DNA of 6,567 bases from JBFLVN01 sp040758475 (GTDB taxonomy: Bacteria; JAGRBM01). The position numbers and the translations under genes are program-made. The notes beneath the pieces were generated by a model that was not told the origin of the DNA, did not search any database, and was given only the letters and a program-made list of their open reading frames with translations. Every line of letters begins with the position of its first letter. Positions within the stretch are counted from its first letter, which is position 1. This document shows, one piece after another, positions 1 through 6,241 of this stretch. The stretch is from the NCBI GenBank assembly GCA_040758475.1, contig JBFLVN010000210.1:1-6567 (forward strand), in the 5' to 3' direction.

Positions 1-1
1 C

Positions 2-826
2 GGTCCAGCTTTCCCACAGCACCTTCCCATCGGCGTTTTCGACTCCGGCGTCGGAGGGCTCACCGTGCTCCGGGAAATCCGCCGGGTCCTTCCTGGCGAG
101 AGCACGCTCTACCTGGGCGATACGGCACGCGTCCCCTACGGGACCAAATCCCAGGCGACCATCATCCGTTACTCCCGCCAGAACACCCGCATTCTCTCGG
201 AACGCGGGATCAAACTCCTCGTCGTCGCGTGCAACACGGCCTCCGCCCTCGCCATGGAAGCCCTTCGGCACGACTTCGATTTTCCCATGACCGGCGTCAT
301 CGAACCGGGCGCCGAGGCAGCGGCCAAGACGAGTCGCACAAAAAAGATCGGCGTCATCGGCACGAGCGCCACCGTGCGGAGCGCCGCCTACACCGCCGCC
401 CTCCAGGCGCGAAACGCCCAACTGCAAGTGATATCGAAGGCCTGCCCTTTGTTCGTTTCGCTGGCCGAAGAAGGCTGGACGGAAGGGGAAGTGGCCGAAC
501 CGGCGGCAAGGAAATACCTGGAATCCTTTCAAGGAAGCGGCATCGACGTGCTGCTTTTGGGCTGTACCCATTACCCGCTCCTGCGGAGCGTCATTTCGAA
601 AGTCATGGGAGAAGGAATTTCCATCATCGATTCGGCCAAGGCGACGGCCGAGCAGGTTTCAAAGCTCCTGGCCGCCCGCAAGCTGGCCGCTCCAGCGGGA
701 AGCCCGCCAAAGCATCGCTACCTCGTCACCGATTCCCGGGAACGGTTCCTGGATCTGGCCCCCCGGTTCTTGGGGGGCTCTCTCGAAGGCGACGTGGAAG
801 AAGTGGGCGTACCCGGAGACGATTAA
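2..826 (+). CDS. murI: Glutamate racemase, 5'-truncated by the window edge
   Basis: Cytoplasmic cofactor-independent racemase that converts L-glutamate to D-glutamate for peptidoglycan precursors (Asp/Glu racemase family). The reading frame is open from position 2, and the codons before the GTG at 65 already encode the family's N-terminal hallmark PIGVFDSGVGGLTV. The GTG at 65 is therefore internal. No start codon lies between 2 and 64, so the true start is just left of the window. Numbering the 274 visible codons from position 2, I see the DSGVGG motif with Asp14, the two catalytic-type cysteines Cys77 (ACNTASA) and Cys188 (GCTHYPLL), and the substrate-pocket stretch LGDTARVPYG. The spacing between Asp and the two Cys matches well-studied racemases such as B. 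subtilis RacE (D10, C74, C185), so only a few residues are missing. The gene ends in TAA and converges on livF with 5 nt between the stops. Identification is secure; the missing start is the only gap. Confidence 0.96.
   Translation, partial: GPAFPQHLPIGVFDSGVGGLTVLREIRRVLPGESTLYLGDTARVPYGTKSQATIIRYSRQNTRILSERGIKLLVVACNTASALAMEALRHDFDFPMTGVIEPGAEAAAKTSRTKKIGVIGTSATVRSAAYTAALQARNAQLQVISKACPLFVSLAEEGWTEGEVAEPAARKYLESFQGSGIDVLLLGCTHYPLLRSVISKVMGEGISIIDSAKATAEQVSKLLAARKLAAPAGSPPKHRYLVTDSRERFLDLAPRFLGGSLEGDVEEVGVPGDD
758..778 (+). other. Perfect GC hairpin near the 3' end of murI
   Basis: A 7-bp perfect inverted repeat, GCCCCCC (758-764) and GGGGGGC (772-778), encloses the 7-nt loop GGTTCTT. A G-U pair (757/779) can extend the stem. 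It lies inside the murI coding sequence, about 45 nt before the stop. No T-tract follows on either strand, so it does not qualify as an intrinsic terminator. It could slow transcription, or protect the 3' end of either convergent transcript. It could also simply reflect the codons for Ala-Pro-Arg and Leu-Gly-Gly. Confidence 0.4.
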
Positions 827-831
827 GCGAA

Positions 832-1548
832 TTATTCCCCCAGGTATGCCTTCTTCACCCGGTCGTCCTTCGCCAGATCGGCCGCGGGCCCCGACAAGAC
901 GAGTTTTCCGACCTCTAACACAAAAGCCGAACGGGCCGTTTCGAGGGCGAGCCTCGCGTTCTGCTCGACGAGCAGCACCGTCGTCCCCTGCTTGTTGATC
1001 TCCCGGACGATCTCAAAAATCTGGAGGACAAGCTTGGGAGCGAGCCCCAAGGAGGGTTCGTCCAGAAGAAGAAGCTGCGGCTGCCCCATGAGGGCCCGGC
1101 CAATGGCGAGCATTTGTTGTTCCCCGCCCGAGAGAGTTCCGCCCCGCTGGTGGAGCCGCTCCCGGAGGCGCGGGAACAAGTTGAGCACCCGCTCCAAATC
1201 CGCTCCGAAGCGATCGGCCCGGCGGTAGGCCCCCAGTTCGAGATTCTCGCGGACAGTCAAGTTCGCGAAAATCCGCCGCCCTTCGGGCGCGTGGCAGATT
1301 CCCGCGTCCACGATCGCCTCCGGGACACTTCCATCGATGCGGGTACCGCCGAACGTGATGCGCCCGGCAACCGGGCGAATGAGCCCGCTGATGGTCCGAA
1401 GGAGGGTGCTCTTCCCCGCTCCGTTGGCCCCGACGATGGCCGCGATCTCGCCCGCGCGGACGGAGAGGGAAACCCCCTTGAGGGCTTCGACCGCCCCGTA
1501 GGAAACCCGGAGTTCTTCGATGCCGAGCAGCACGCCTTCCCCGATCAC
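832..1548 (-). CDS. livF: Branched-chain amino acid ABC transporter, ATP-binding protein LivF
   Basis: One of the two ATPases powering the Liv importer, on the cytoplasmic face of LivH-LivM. The 238-residue protein has the usual LivF length. Motifs in order: Walker A GANGAGKST (residues 40-48), the LivF-type PEGRRIF stretch (88-94) followed by the NLTVRENL helix, ABC signature LSGGEQQ (139-145) and Walker B LLLLDEP (159-165). Where most ABC ATPases have a switch histidine, it has VEQN (194-197). Glutamine at that place is normal for LivF and helps separate it from LivG. The GTG start at 1548 overlaps the livG stop as GTGA, and AGGAG (1557-1561) lies 8 nt upstream. It is the last gene of the cluster; its TAA stop faces murI across 5 nt. 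Identification rests on motifs plus operon position. Confidence 0.96.
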   Translation of the reverse strand: MIGEGVLLGIEELRVSYGAVEALKGVSLSVRAGEIAAIVGANGAGKSTLLRTISGLIRPVAGRITFGGTRIDGSVPEAIVDAGICHAPEGRRIFANLTVRENLELGAYRRADRFGADLERVLNLFPRLRERLHQRGGTLSGGEQQMLAIGRALMGQPQLLLLDEPSLGLAPKLVLQIFEIVREINKQGTTVLLVEQNARLALETARSAFVLEVGKLVLSGPAADLAKDDRVKKAYLGE

Positions 1549-2315
1549 GAAGGGCTCTCCTCCCCCAAATACGCTTCGATCACCTTGGGATCGGAGCGGA
1601 TTTCCTGGGGCGAGCCTTCCGCGATCTTGACGCCGTGGTCCAGCACGGAAATCCGCTCGCAGAGGCCCATCACGAAACGCATGTCGTGTTCGATGAGCAG
1701 GATGGTCAAACGGAAACGGCCCCGGAGGTCGAGAACCAATTTCCGGAGTTCTTCGGTCTCCTGGTGGTTCATCCCGGCGGCAGGCTCATCGAGCAGGAGG
1801 AGCCGGGGGCTCGTGGCCAGGGCCCTGGCGATTTCGAGGCGCCGCTGTCCGCCGTATGGGAGAGACCGGGCCGGGGTGTCCAGGACATTCAAAAGCCCGA
1901 GGAGTCTCAGAAGATCGCGGGCCCGCAGGGAGAATTCCGCTTCTTCTTCCCGGAAACGCTTCCCCCGGAAGAGCGTCCCCGAAAGGCCGTACCCCAGGGA
2001 CTGGTAGTAGGCGGCCCGCACGTTGTCGTAGACTGAAAGGGAGCCGAACAGGCGAATGTTCTGAAACGTGCGGGCGATACCCGCATGATTGATCTCAAAA
2101 GGCTGCTTGCCACCGATCGGAACTTGCTCGAAGCGGATTTCCCCTTCGCCCGGCGCGTAGACGCCGGTCACCAAATTGAAAACCGTCGTCTTCCCCGCCC
2201 CATTGGGGCCGATGAGGCCGTGAAGCGAGCCCTCCTGGACATCGAGGCTCAAGGCCGAAACGGCGGTAAGCCCCCCGAACCGCGCCGTCACGTCCCGGAT
2301 TTCAAGGAGGCTCAC
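1545..2315 (-). CDS. livG: Branched-chain amino acid ABC transporter, ATP-binding protein LivG
   Basis: Second ATPase of the Liv importer, 256 residues from the start chosen here. The frame is open up to an ATG at 2495, but the extra 60 codons overlap the conserved C-terminus of livM and look like non-coding sequence. The family N-terminus (SLLEIRDVTARFGGL) begins at the GTG at 2315. That GTG overlaps the livM stop as GTGA and has AAGGAG 8 nt upstream. Numbered from this start: Walker A GPNGAGKTT (36-44), Q-loop ARTFQNIRLF (81-90), the LivG-type signature PYGGQRR (153-159), Walker B LLLLDEP (172-178) and the switch histidine His210 in IEHDM. The PYGGQ variant of the LSGGQ signature and the retained histidine are typical of LivG. 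It should pair with LivF as a heterodimer. Product is secure and the start is well supported. Confidence 0.96.
   Translation of the reverse strand: MSLLEIRDVTARFGGLTAVSALSLDVQEGSLHGLIGPNGAGKTTVFNLVTGVYAPGEGEIRFEQVPIGGKQPFEINHAGIARTFQNIRLFGSLSVYDNVRAAYYQSLGYGLSGTLFRGKRFREEEAEFSLRARDLLRLLGLLNVLDTPARSLPYGGQRRLEIARALATSPRLLLLDEPAAGMNHQETEELRKLVLDLRGRFRLTILLIEHDMRFVMGLCERISVLDHGVKIAEGSPQEIRSDPKVIEAYLGEESPS
1557..1561 (-). promoter_or_regulatory. Ribosome binding site of livF
   Basis: AGGAG on the minus strand, inside the run GGGGGAGGAG, lies 8 nt before the GTG at 1548. It sits within the last codons of livG and supports the GTGA overlap as the true livG/livF junction. Confidence 0.7.
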
Positions 2316-3334
2316 GAGGGTTTCTCCTTCCGGCGGAAAAACCAGCCCCAGGAAAATTCCTTCATGCCGAGAAGCCCACCCGGCCGGAGGAGCATCATGG
2401 CGATCAAAATGAAGGCGTAGGCCACCATCCGGTACTCGGCCACGGGGCGAAGCACTTCCGGCGCTACCGTCAGGGCCACGGCGGCCAGGATGCATCCCGT
2501 GATCGACCCCATCCCGCCCAGGACGACGAAGGCGATCGCTTCGATCGAGCGGAGGAAGGTGAAGGAATTGGTATGGACGTACCCCTGGGACTGGGCGAAG
2601 AGGACGCCCGCGAGCCCGGCGAAGAAGGAAGAAATCACGAAGGCCTCGCTCTTGATCCGCGCGGCGCTCACGCCGATGGATTCGGCCGCCACTTCGTCGT
2701 CCCGCACGGCGAGATACGCCCGGCCCCGGATCGAATAGGAAAGGCGGGCAAGGGCCCAGACCGTGAGCACCACGATCCCGAACACGGCGAAAAGTCCCTC
2801 GTAGCGGATGTCATACCGGGGATCGGGAGAAGCGACCGAAAGCCCCCGGGCGCCCCCCACGGCTTCCACGTTCAAGATGAGCACCCGGATGATCTCACCA
2901 AACCCGAGCGTGGCAATGGCAAGGTAATCCCCCCGGAGGCGAAGGACCGGAAAGCCGACGAGAAATCCCGCCAAGGCGGCCGCCAGGCCCCCCAAAGCCA
3001 GGAGGAAGGGGAAAAAGAGAAGCTGCCCCGCGGCGATCGGCCAGCCCAAGGAATTTTCGACAAAGGAGAAAAACGGAACGCTAAGGTAAACGCTCGCCGC
3101 CGCCGAAACATAGGCGCCGATGGCCATGAACCCGGCATGGCCGATGGAAAATTGCCCGGTAAAGCCGTTGATCAGATTGAGGCTCACGGCGAGCACGATG
3201 TTGATACCGGCGAGGATCAGGACCTGATTCAAATAGGCGTTGTCCAGGAGCGAAAAGCCCCGGTCGAATGCCACGAGGGACACGAAGGCGATGAGAAGGC
3301 CCGCGCCGTTCGGAAGTTTCTTGGGAACCGCCAC
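2312..3334 (-). CDS. livM: Branched-chain amino acid ABC transporter, permease LivM
   Basis: Inner-membrane permease that forms the translocation channel with LivH. The 340-residue protein has about eight or nine hydrophobic segments, beginning around residues 12-23 and 37-55 and ending near the RPGGLLG close to the C-terminus. Family hallmarks: the GFTGQFSIGHAGFMAIGAY stretch (57-75), the LRLRGDYLAIATLGFGEIIR stretch (131-150), a cytoplasmic AVRDDEVAAESIGV loop of the kind that contacts the ATPases, and LGGMGSITG near the end. The start is GTG at 3334, three nt after the livH stop. Purine-rich GGAGAAGG (3343-3350) ends 8 nt upstream and serves as ribosome binding site. The TGA overlaps the livG GTG. 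The tail after the last membrane segment is short and basic (FFRRKEK), consistent with a cytoplasmic C-terminus. The length is below that of E. coli LivM, which has an N-terminal extension; this form without it is common. Confidence 0.95.
   Translation of the reverse strand: MAVPKKLPNGAGLLIAFVSLVAFDRGFSLLDNAYLNQVLILAGINIVLAVSLNLINGFTGQFSIGHAGFMAIGAYVSAAASVYLSVPFFSFVENSLGWPIAAGQLLFFPFLLALGGLAAALAGFLVGFPVLRLRGDYLAIATLGFGEIIRVLILNVEAVGGARGLSVASPDPRYDIRYEGLFAVFGIVVLTVWALARLSYSIRGRAYLAVRDDEVAAESIGVSAARIKSEAFVISSFFAGLAGVLFAQSQGYVHTNSFTFLRSIEAIAFVVLGGMGSITGCILAAVALTVAPEVLRPVAEYRMVAYAFILIAMMLLRPGGLLGMKEFSWGWFFRRKEKPS
2324..2329 (-). promoter_or_regulatory. Ribosome binding site of livG
   Basis: AAGGAG on the minus strand, 8 nt before the GTG at 2315, within the last codons of livM. 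It decides the livG start against the much longer upstream extension. Confidence 0.7.
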
Positions 3335-3337
3335 GGA

Positions 3338-4240
3338 CTAGACCTTCTCCCGTTCAGGTTTTCCAAGGAGCCCCTCGGGCCGGAGCACGAGGACGCCGAT
3401 GAGGATCACGAAGGCGATGGCGTCGCGGTAGGTGCTGGAGAGGTATCCCGACACCATCGTCTCCGCAATTCCCATGAGGACGCCGCCCAGCATGGCGCCC
3501 GGAATGCTTCCGATTCCGCCGAGCACGGCCGCCACGAAGGCCTTGAGGCCTGGCATCACTCCCATGAGAGGATCGATCTTGGGGTTGGAGAGGCCCACGA
3601 GGATTCCGGCCGCCGCCGCCAGGGCCGAACCCAGAGCGAAGGTGTAGGCGATCACCCGGTCGATGGGGATTCCCATGAGGGCGGCGGCCTCCCGGTCGAA
3701 GGAAACGGCCCGCATGGCCTTGCCCATGCGCGTCCGATGAACGGCGAAAGTCAGGCCTGCGCAAAGGCTCAAAGACACGGCGAAGATGACCACCTGGAGG
3801 CTCGTGACCGCGATGCTCCCGGCCTGTACGAGGACGCGCGAAGAAAGAAGTCCCGGCGCCACTTTTGGATCGGCGCCGAAGACAATCTGGCCGAGGTTTT
3901 GAAGAAGGAGGGAAACGCCGATGGCGGTGATGAGCGGCGCAAGGCGCGGCGCCCTTCGGAGCGGGCGGTAGGCGATGCGCTCGATAAGCATTCCCAGGGC
4001 CGCGCAAACCATCATGGCCGCCAGAAGGACGATGAGCAGGCCGCCCGCCGAAGGGTTGGCGTCCACGCCGAGCCACCTGGCCACGTAATAACCCGTCATG
4101 GCGCCCACCATGTAGACCTCGCCGTGGGCGAAGTTGATGAGCTTCAAAACGCCGTAGACCATCGTGTAGCCCAAGGCGATCAGGGCGTAGATCGAGCCCC
4201 AGGCCACGCCGTTGATGAGTTGTTGGAGAAAAACTTCCAC
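3338..4240 (-). CDS. livH: Branched-chain amino acid ABC transporter, permease LivH
   Basis: Inner-membrane permease that pairs with LivM. The 300-residue length and about eight hydrophobic segments are normal for LivH. Hallmarks: N-terminal LINGVAWGSIYALIALGYTM (8-27) followed by VYGVLKLINFAHGE (28-41), the RPLRRAPRLAPLITAIG loop (92-108), the ATPase-contact loop RTRMGKAMRAVSFDREAAALMGI (169-191) and VLGGIGSIPGAMLGG (239-253). The GTG at 4240 is the only start that keeps the family N-terminus, which aligns with the known beginning of E. coli LivH. Its ribosome binding site is poor: AAGGA (4254-4258) is 13 nt upstream, farther than ideal. The gene follows livK by 74 nt and precedes livM by 3 nt. 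Weaker initiation here could keep permease levels below those of the binding protein, though that is inference. Confidence 0.96.
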   Translation of the reverse strand: MEVFLQQLINGVAWGSIYALIALGYTMVYGVLKLINFAHGEVYMVGAMTGYYVARWLGVDANPSAGGLLIVLLAAMMVCAALGMLIERIAYRPLRRAPRLAPLITAIGVSLLLQNLGQIVFGADPKVAPGLLSSRVLVQAGSIAVTSLQVVIFAVSLSLCAGLTFAVHRTRMGKAMRAVSFDREAAALMGIPIDRVIAYTFALGSALAAAAGILVGLSNPKIDPLMGVMPGLKAFVAAVLGGIGSIPGAMLGGVLMGIAETMVSGYLSSTYRDAIAFVILIGVLVLRPEGLLGKPEREKV

Positions 4241-4314
4241 GGCCCGCGGAAATTCCTTGGCCCTGCGATCCTGGGAAAGCCGCCCTCGCGTCCTGGCGTT
4301 TGGCCGGGGCTATC

Positions 4315-5451
4315 TTATTGCGGGGCGAGCGATTTTACGAACTTGAACTTTCCGCCCTCGATCTTGAGGATGACGATGGGCTTTCGCGCGTTGCGGTCCG
4401 CGTCGATCATCATGTCTCCCGTCACGCCCGCGAATTCCTTGGTCGCGGCGAGCTGGTCGCGAATCTTGATGGGATCGGGCTCCCCCGCGCGCCGGATGGC
4501 GTCCAACAACATATTGGCGGCGTCGTACCCCAGGACCGCCATGGCGTCGGGCACTTCGCCCTCCCACCGCTTTTTGAACTTGGCGATGAACTCCTGGATG
4601 CGGGGGGAGGGGTCGTCCGAGGCGTAGTGATTGGAGAAGTAAACGCCCTCGACCGCTTCTTTTCCGATTTCGAGCGTCACCGTCGAATCCCATCCGTCAC
4701 CCCCCAGAAGCGGGATCGCAAGACCCAGTTCCCGGGCCTGCTTCGCGATGAGTCCCGCCTCCGTGTAGTAGCCAGGAACGAAAATCGCCTCGGGCTTGGA
4801 TTCCCGAATCTTCGTGAGCTGGGCCCGGAACTCGATGTCCCCCTCCGAATAAGATTCGCTCGCGATAATCTCGCCGCCCAACTCCTTGAACGTTTTTTCA
4901 AAGAACTGGGAAAGGCCCACGGAATAGTCGTTCTTGATGTCGACGAGCATGGCCACCCGCCGGACCTTGAGATCTTCGAAGGCGAAGCGCGCCATCGTAC
5001 CCCCCTGGAAGGGATCGATGAAACAAGCGCGGAAAATGAAATCACCGACCTGCGTGACCTGCGGATTCGTGGAGGCGGAAGAAATCATGGGAATCTTCGC
5101 GCGCTGGGCTTCGGGAGCGGCGGCGAGCGAACGGGAAGAAGCCACTTCCCCGATGAGGGCGATCACTTTGTCCTGGCGGATGAGCTTGAGGGCGGCGGTC
5201 CGGGCCTCCTCGGGTTTGGATTGGTCGTCTTCCGTAATCAGGGTGATTTTCTTTCCAAGAACGCCGCCGGCGGCGTTGGCTTCCTCGACGGCGAGGAGCA
5301 CGCCTTTGTGGGTGCTCTGGCCGAAGGTGGCCGTGTTGCCCGTGAGCGAACCGTACTCGCCGATCCGGATTTCACCGGCTTCTTTTTTCTGGCAACCCCA
5401 AGCCAGCGCCAAAGCGGCGAGCAGTCCCATTCCCAAGCGACTGGATTTCAT
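4315..5451 (-). CDS. livK: Branched-chain amino acid ABC transporter, substrate-binding lipoprotein LivK
   Basis: Type I periplasmic binding protein (378 residues, LivJ/LivK family) that captures the amino acid and delivers it to LivH-LivM. The N-terminus is a lipoprotein-type signal: basic MKSSR, hydrophobic residues 8-17, then AWGC with Cys20 as predicted lipidation site and a polar QKKE linker. The mature start, IRIGEYGSLTGNTATFGQ (28-45), is typical. By comparison with LivJ/LivK, likely ligand contacts are Ser105/Ser106, the SASTN segment (125-129), Tyr176, Tyr229 (PGYYTEAG) and Asp252 (GGDGWDS), which replaces the Glu that holds the ligand amino group in E. coli LivJ. This is the only liv gene here with an ATG. 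GGGGGGA (5458-5464) lies 6 nt before it. Exact specificity (Leu/Ile/Val, broad amino acids, or amides or urea as in some relatives) cannot be read from the sequence. Trp at position -2 of the lipobox is unusual. Confidence 0.94.
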   Translation of the reverse strand: MKSSRLGMGLLAALALAWGCQKKEAGEIRIGEYGSLTGNTATFGQSTHKGVLLAVEEANAAGGVLGKKITLITEDDQSKPEEARTAALKLIRQDKVIALIGEVASSRSLAAAPEAQRAKIPMISSASTNPQVTQVGDFIFRACFIDPFQGGTMARFAFEDLKVRRVAMLVDIKNDYSVGLSQFFEKTFKELGGEIIASESYSEGDIEFRAQLTKIRESKPEAIFVPGYYTEAGLIAKQARELGLAIPLLGGDGWDSTVTLEIGKEAVEGVYFSNHYASDDPSPRIQEFIAKFKKRWEGEVPDAMAVLGYDAANMLLDAIRRAGEPDPIKIRDQLAATKEFAGVTGDMMIDADRNARKPIVILKIEGGKFKFVKSLAPQ

Positions 5452-5457
5452 GAAAAA

Positions 5458-5464
5458 TCCCCCC
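5458..5464 (-). promoter_or_regulatory. Ribosome binding site of livK
   Basis: GGGGGGA on the minus strand is followed by TTTTTC and then ATG at 5451. The purine run is at normal distance but is an almost pure G-tract rather than AGGAGG. It still pairs with part of the anti-Shine-Dalgarno sequence, and the T-rich spacer keeps the start codon open. Confidence 0.55.
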
Positions 5465-5483
5465 GTTCCCTATGGATGCGAGC

Positions 5484-5511
5484 ATTTAAGTCCAAGGCCG
5501 CCCATTGTTAC
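5484..5511 (-). promoter_or_regulatory. Candidate sigma70-type promoter of livK
   Basis: In the 79-nt gap upstream of livK, the minus strand carries GTAACA (5506-5511, 4 of 6 matches to TTGACA), a 16-nt spacer and TTAAAT (5484-5489, 4 of 6 matches to TATAAT). TTAAAT is an AT-rich island in otherwise GC-rich sequence. A start about 7 nt beyond it would give a leader of roughly 25 nt containing the ribosome binding site. The match is weak and the organism's promoter consensus is unknown; livK could instead be transcribed from upstream genes. Confidence 0.3.
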
Positions 5512-5521
5512 GGGATCGGCC
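5496..5521 (-). terminator. GC-rich bulged hairpin between the pseudouridine synthase gene and livK
   Basis: On the minus strand GGCCG (5517-5521) pairs with CGGCC (5496-5500), and CCC (5512-5514) pairs with GGG (5501-5503). There is a 2-nt AT bulge and the loop is GTAACAAT. It begins 10 nt after the synthase stop codon, where a terminator or RNA-processing hairpin would sit. The following bases are TTGGACTTAAAT rather than a T-run, so as an intrinsic terminator it would be inefficient. It also overlaps the candidate livK promoter and could equally be an operator-like inverted repeat. Confidence 0.25.
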
Positions 5522-5530
5522 GGGAAGGTG

Positions 5531-6235
5531 TCAACGCGGGGGTTCAGGCGGCCTTAGCCGGATGAGCACTTCCTCGAAATCTCCGGGCAAAGGCGCACGG
5601 GCTTCCAGGGTTTTCCCCGTCACAGGGTGCCGGAAGGAGAGCCCCTGGGCGTGCAAAAGGGTCCGGGCCGCCCGCACGGAAAATTTCCCCGCTTTCGAAT
5701 ACTTGCGGTCTCCCACCAGGGGATGGCCCACGTGGGCGAGCTGGACGCGGATCTGGTTGGTACGCCCCGTCTGGGGCTTTACTTCCAGGAGCGCCGCCAC
5801 GCCGCCGAAAGCTTCCAGGACTTCGTATTCCGTCACCGCCTCGACCCCCAGGCGGGGATTGCGGCTCACCCGCTCGACGCCCCGCTGCGCGGGGTCGGGA
5901 ACGAGGCGATGCACGAGACGGTCCTTCTTTTTGGCCGGAACGCCCTGGACCAAGGCGAGATAAGTTCTGCCGGGTTTGTGTTCGCGGAACTGCTTTTCGA
6001 GCGACTGCTGGGCCTCGGGGGTCTTCGCCAGGGCGATCGCCCCGGAAGTCTCCCGATCGAGCCGGTGGACGACGTAGGCTTTTTTCCCTCCGTGGCGTTT
6101 GACGTAATCGCTCGCCCAGTGAAGGAGAGTTTTGGTTTCTTTTTTGGGCGTGGGGACCGTGAGCCACCCGGCGGGCTTGCCCACGATCAGGACGGCGCCG
6201 TCCTCCCAAAGGACGGCCGGTTCGCTCGGACTCAC
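5531..6235 (-). CDS. RluA-family RNA pseudouridine synthase
   Basis: Cytoplasmic enzyme that isomerises specific uridines in rRNA or tRNA to pseudouridine. The 234-residue protein consists of the catalytic domain only. It starts at the typical VLWEDGAVLIVGKPAGWLTV (residues 8-27) with no S4 RNA-binding domain in front, unlike RluC/RluD and more like RluA/TruC in size. Motif II is VVHRLDRETSG (55-65) with the catalytic aspartate Asp60. GRTYLALVQG (89-98) carries the conserved Tyr92. QTGRTNQIRVQLAHVGHPLVGD (155-176) is the usual late motif, with Asn where His is commoner. The start is GTG at 6235, the only start after an in-frame TAA at 6242-6244. I see no good ribosome binding site, so translation probably depends on the gene ending 6 nt upstream. 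Family and catalytic residue are clear, but the target uridine cannot be told. Confidence 0.93.
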   Translation of the reverse strand: MSPSEPAVLWEDGAVLIVGKPAGWLTVPTPKKETKTLLHWASDYVKRHGGKKAYVVHRLDRETSGAIALAKTPEAQQSLEKQFREHKPGRTYLALVQGVPAKKKDRLVHRLVPDPAQRGVERVSRNPRLGVEAVTEYEVLEAFGGVAALLEVKPQTGRTNQIRVQLAHVGHPLVGDRKYSKAGKFSVRAARTLLHAQGLSFRHPVTGKTLEARAPLPGDFEEVLIRLRPPEPPR

Positions 6236-6241
6236 GGAACG

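Noticed and set aside
65..67. GTG at 65 as start of murI
   Set aside because: It would remove the essential DSGVGG segment with the catalytic-region aspartate, which is encoded in frame just upstream at 41-58.
229..918. 229-codon plus-strand frame overlapping murI and running past its stop
   Set aside because: It is the +1-type shadow of murI, very rich in Arg/Gly/His, and the murI frame carries all family motifs.
1114..2007. 297-codon plus-strand frame opposite livF and livG
   Set aside because: Antisense to two ATPase genes with intact Walker A, Walker B and signature motifs; its translation has no domain and is Arg/Ser/Pro-rich.
2316..2495. N-terminal extension of livG up to the ATG at 2495
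   Set aside because: The 60 extra codons overlap the conserved livM C-terminus, look non-coding, and are unnecessary: the GTG at 2315 has a ribosome binding site and begins the family-typical N-terminus.
2573..4627. 684-codon open frame on the plus strand, opposite livM, livH and the end of livK
   Set aside because: It is the antisense shadow of three clearly conserved genes. Its translation is rich in Gly, His, Arg and Glu/Asp without recognisable domains, which is typical of the complement of GC-rich codons where stops are rare.
4300..5565. 421-codon open frame on the plus strand opposite livK
   Set aside because: It is antisense to livK, has low-complexity charged composition and no motif, and extends past livK only because stops are rare in this GC-rich sequence.
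5544..6209. 221-codon minus-strand frame inside the pseudouridine synthase gene
   Set aside because: It is an alternate-frame shadow with Arg/Pro/Gly-rich sequence; the HRLDRETSG and GRTNQIR motifs are in the frame ending at 5531.
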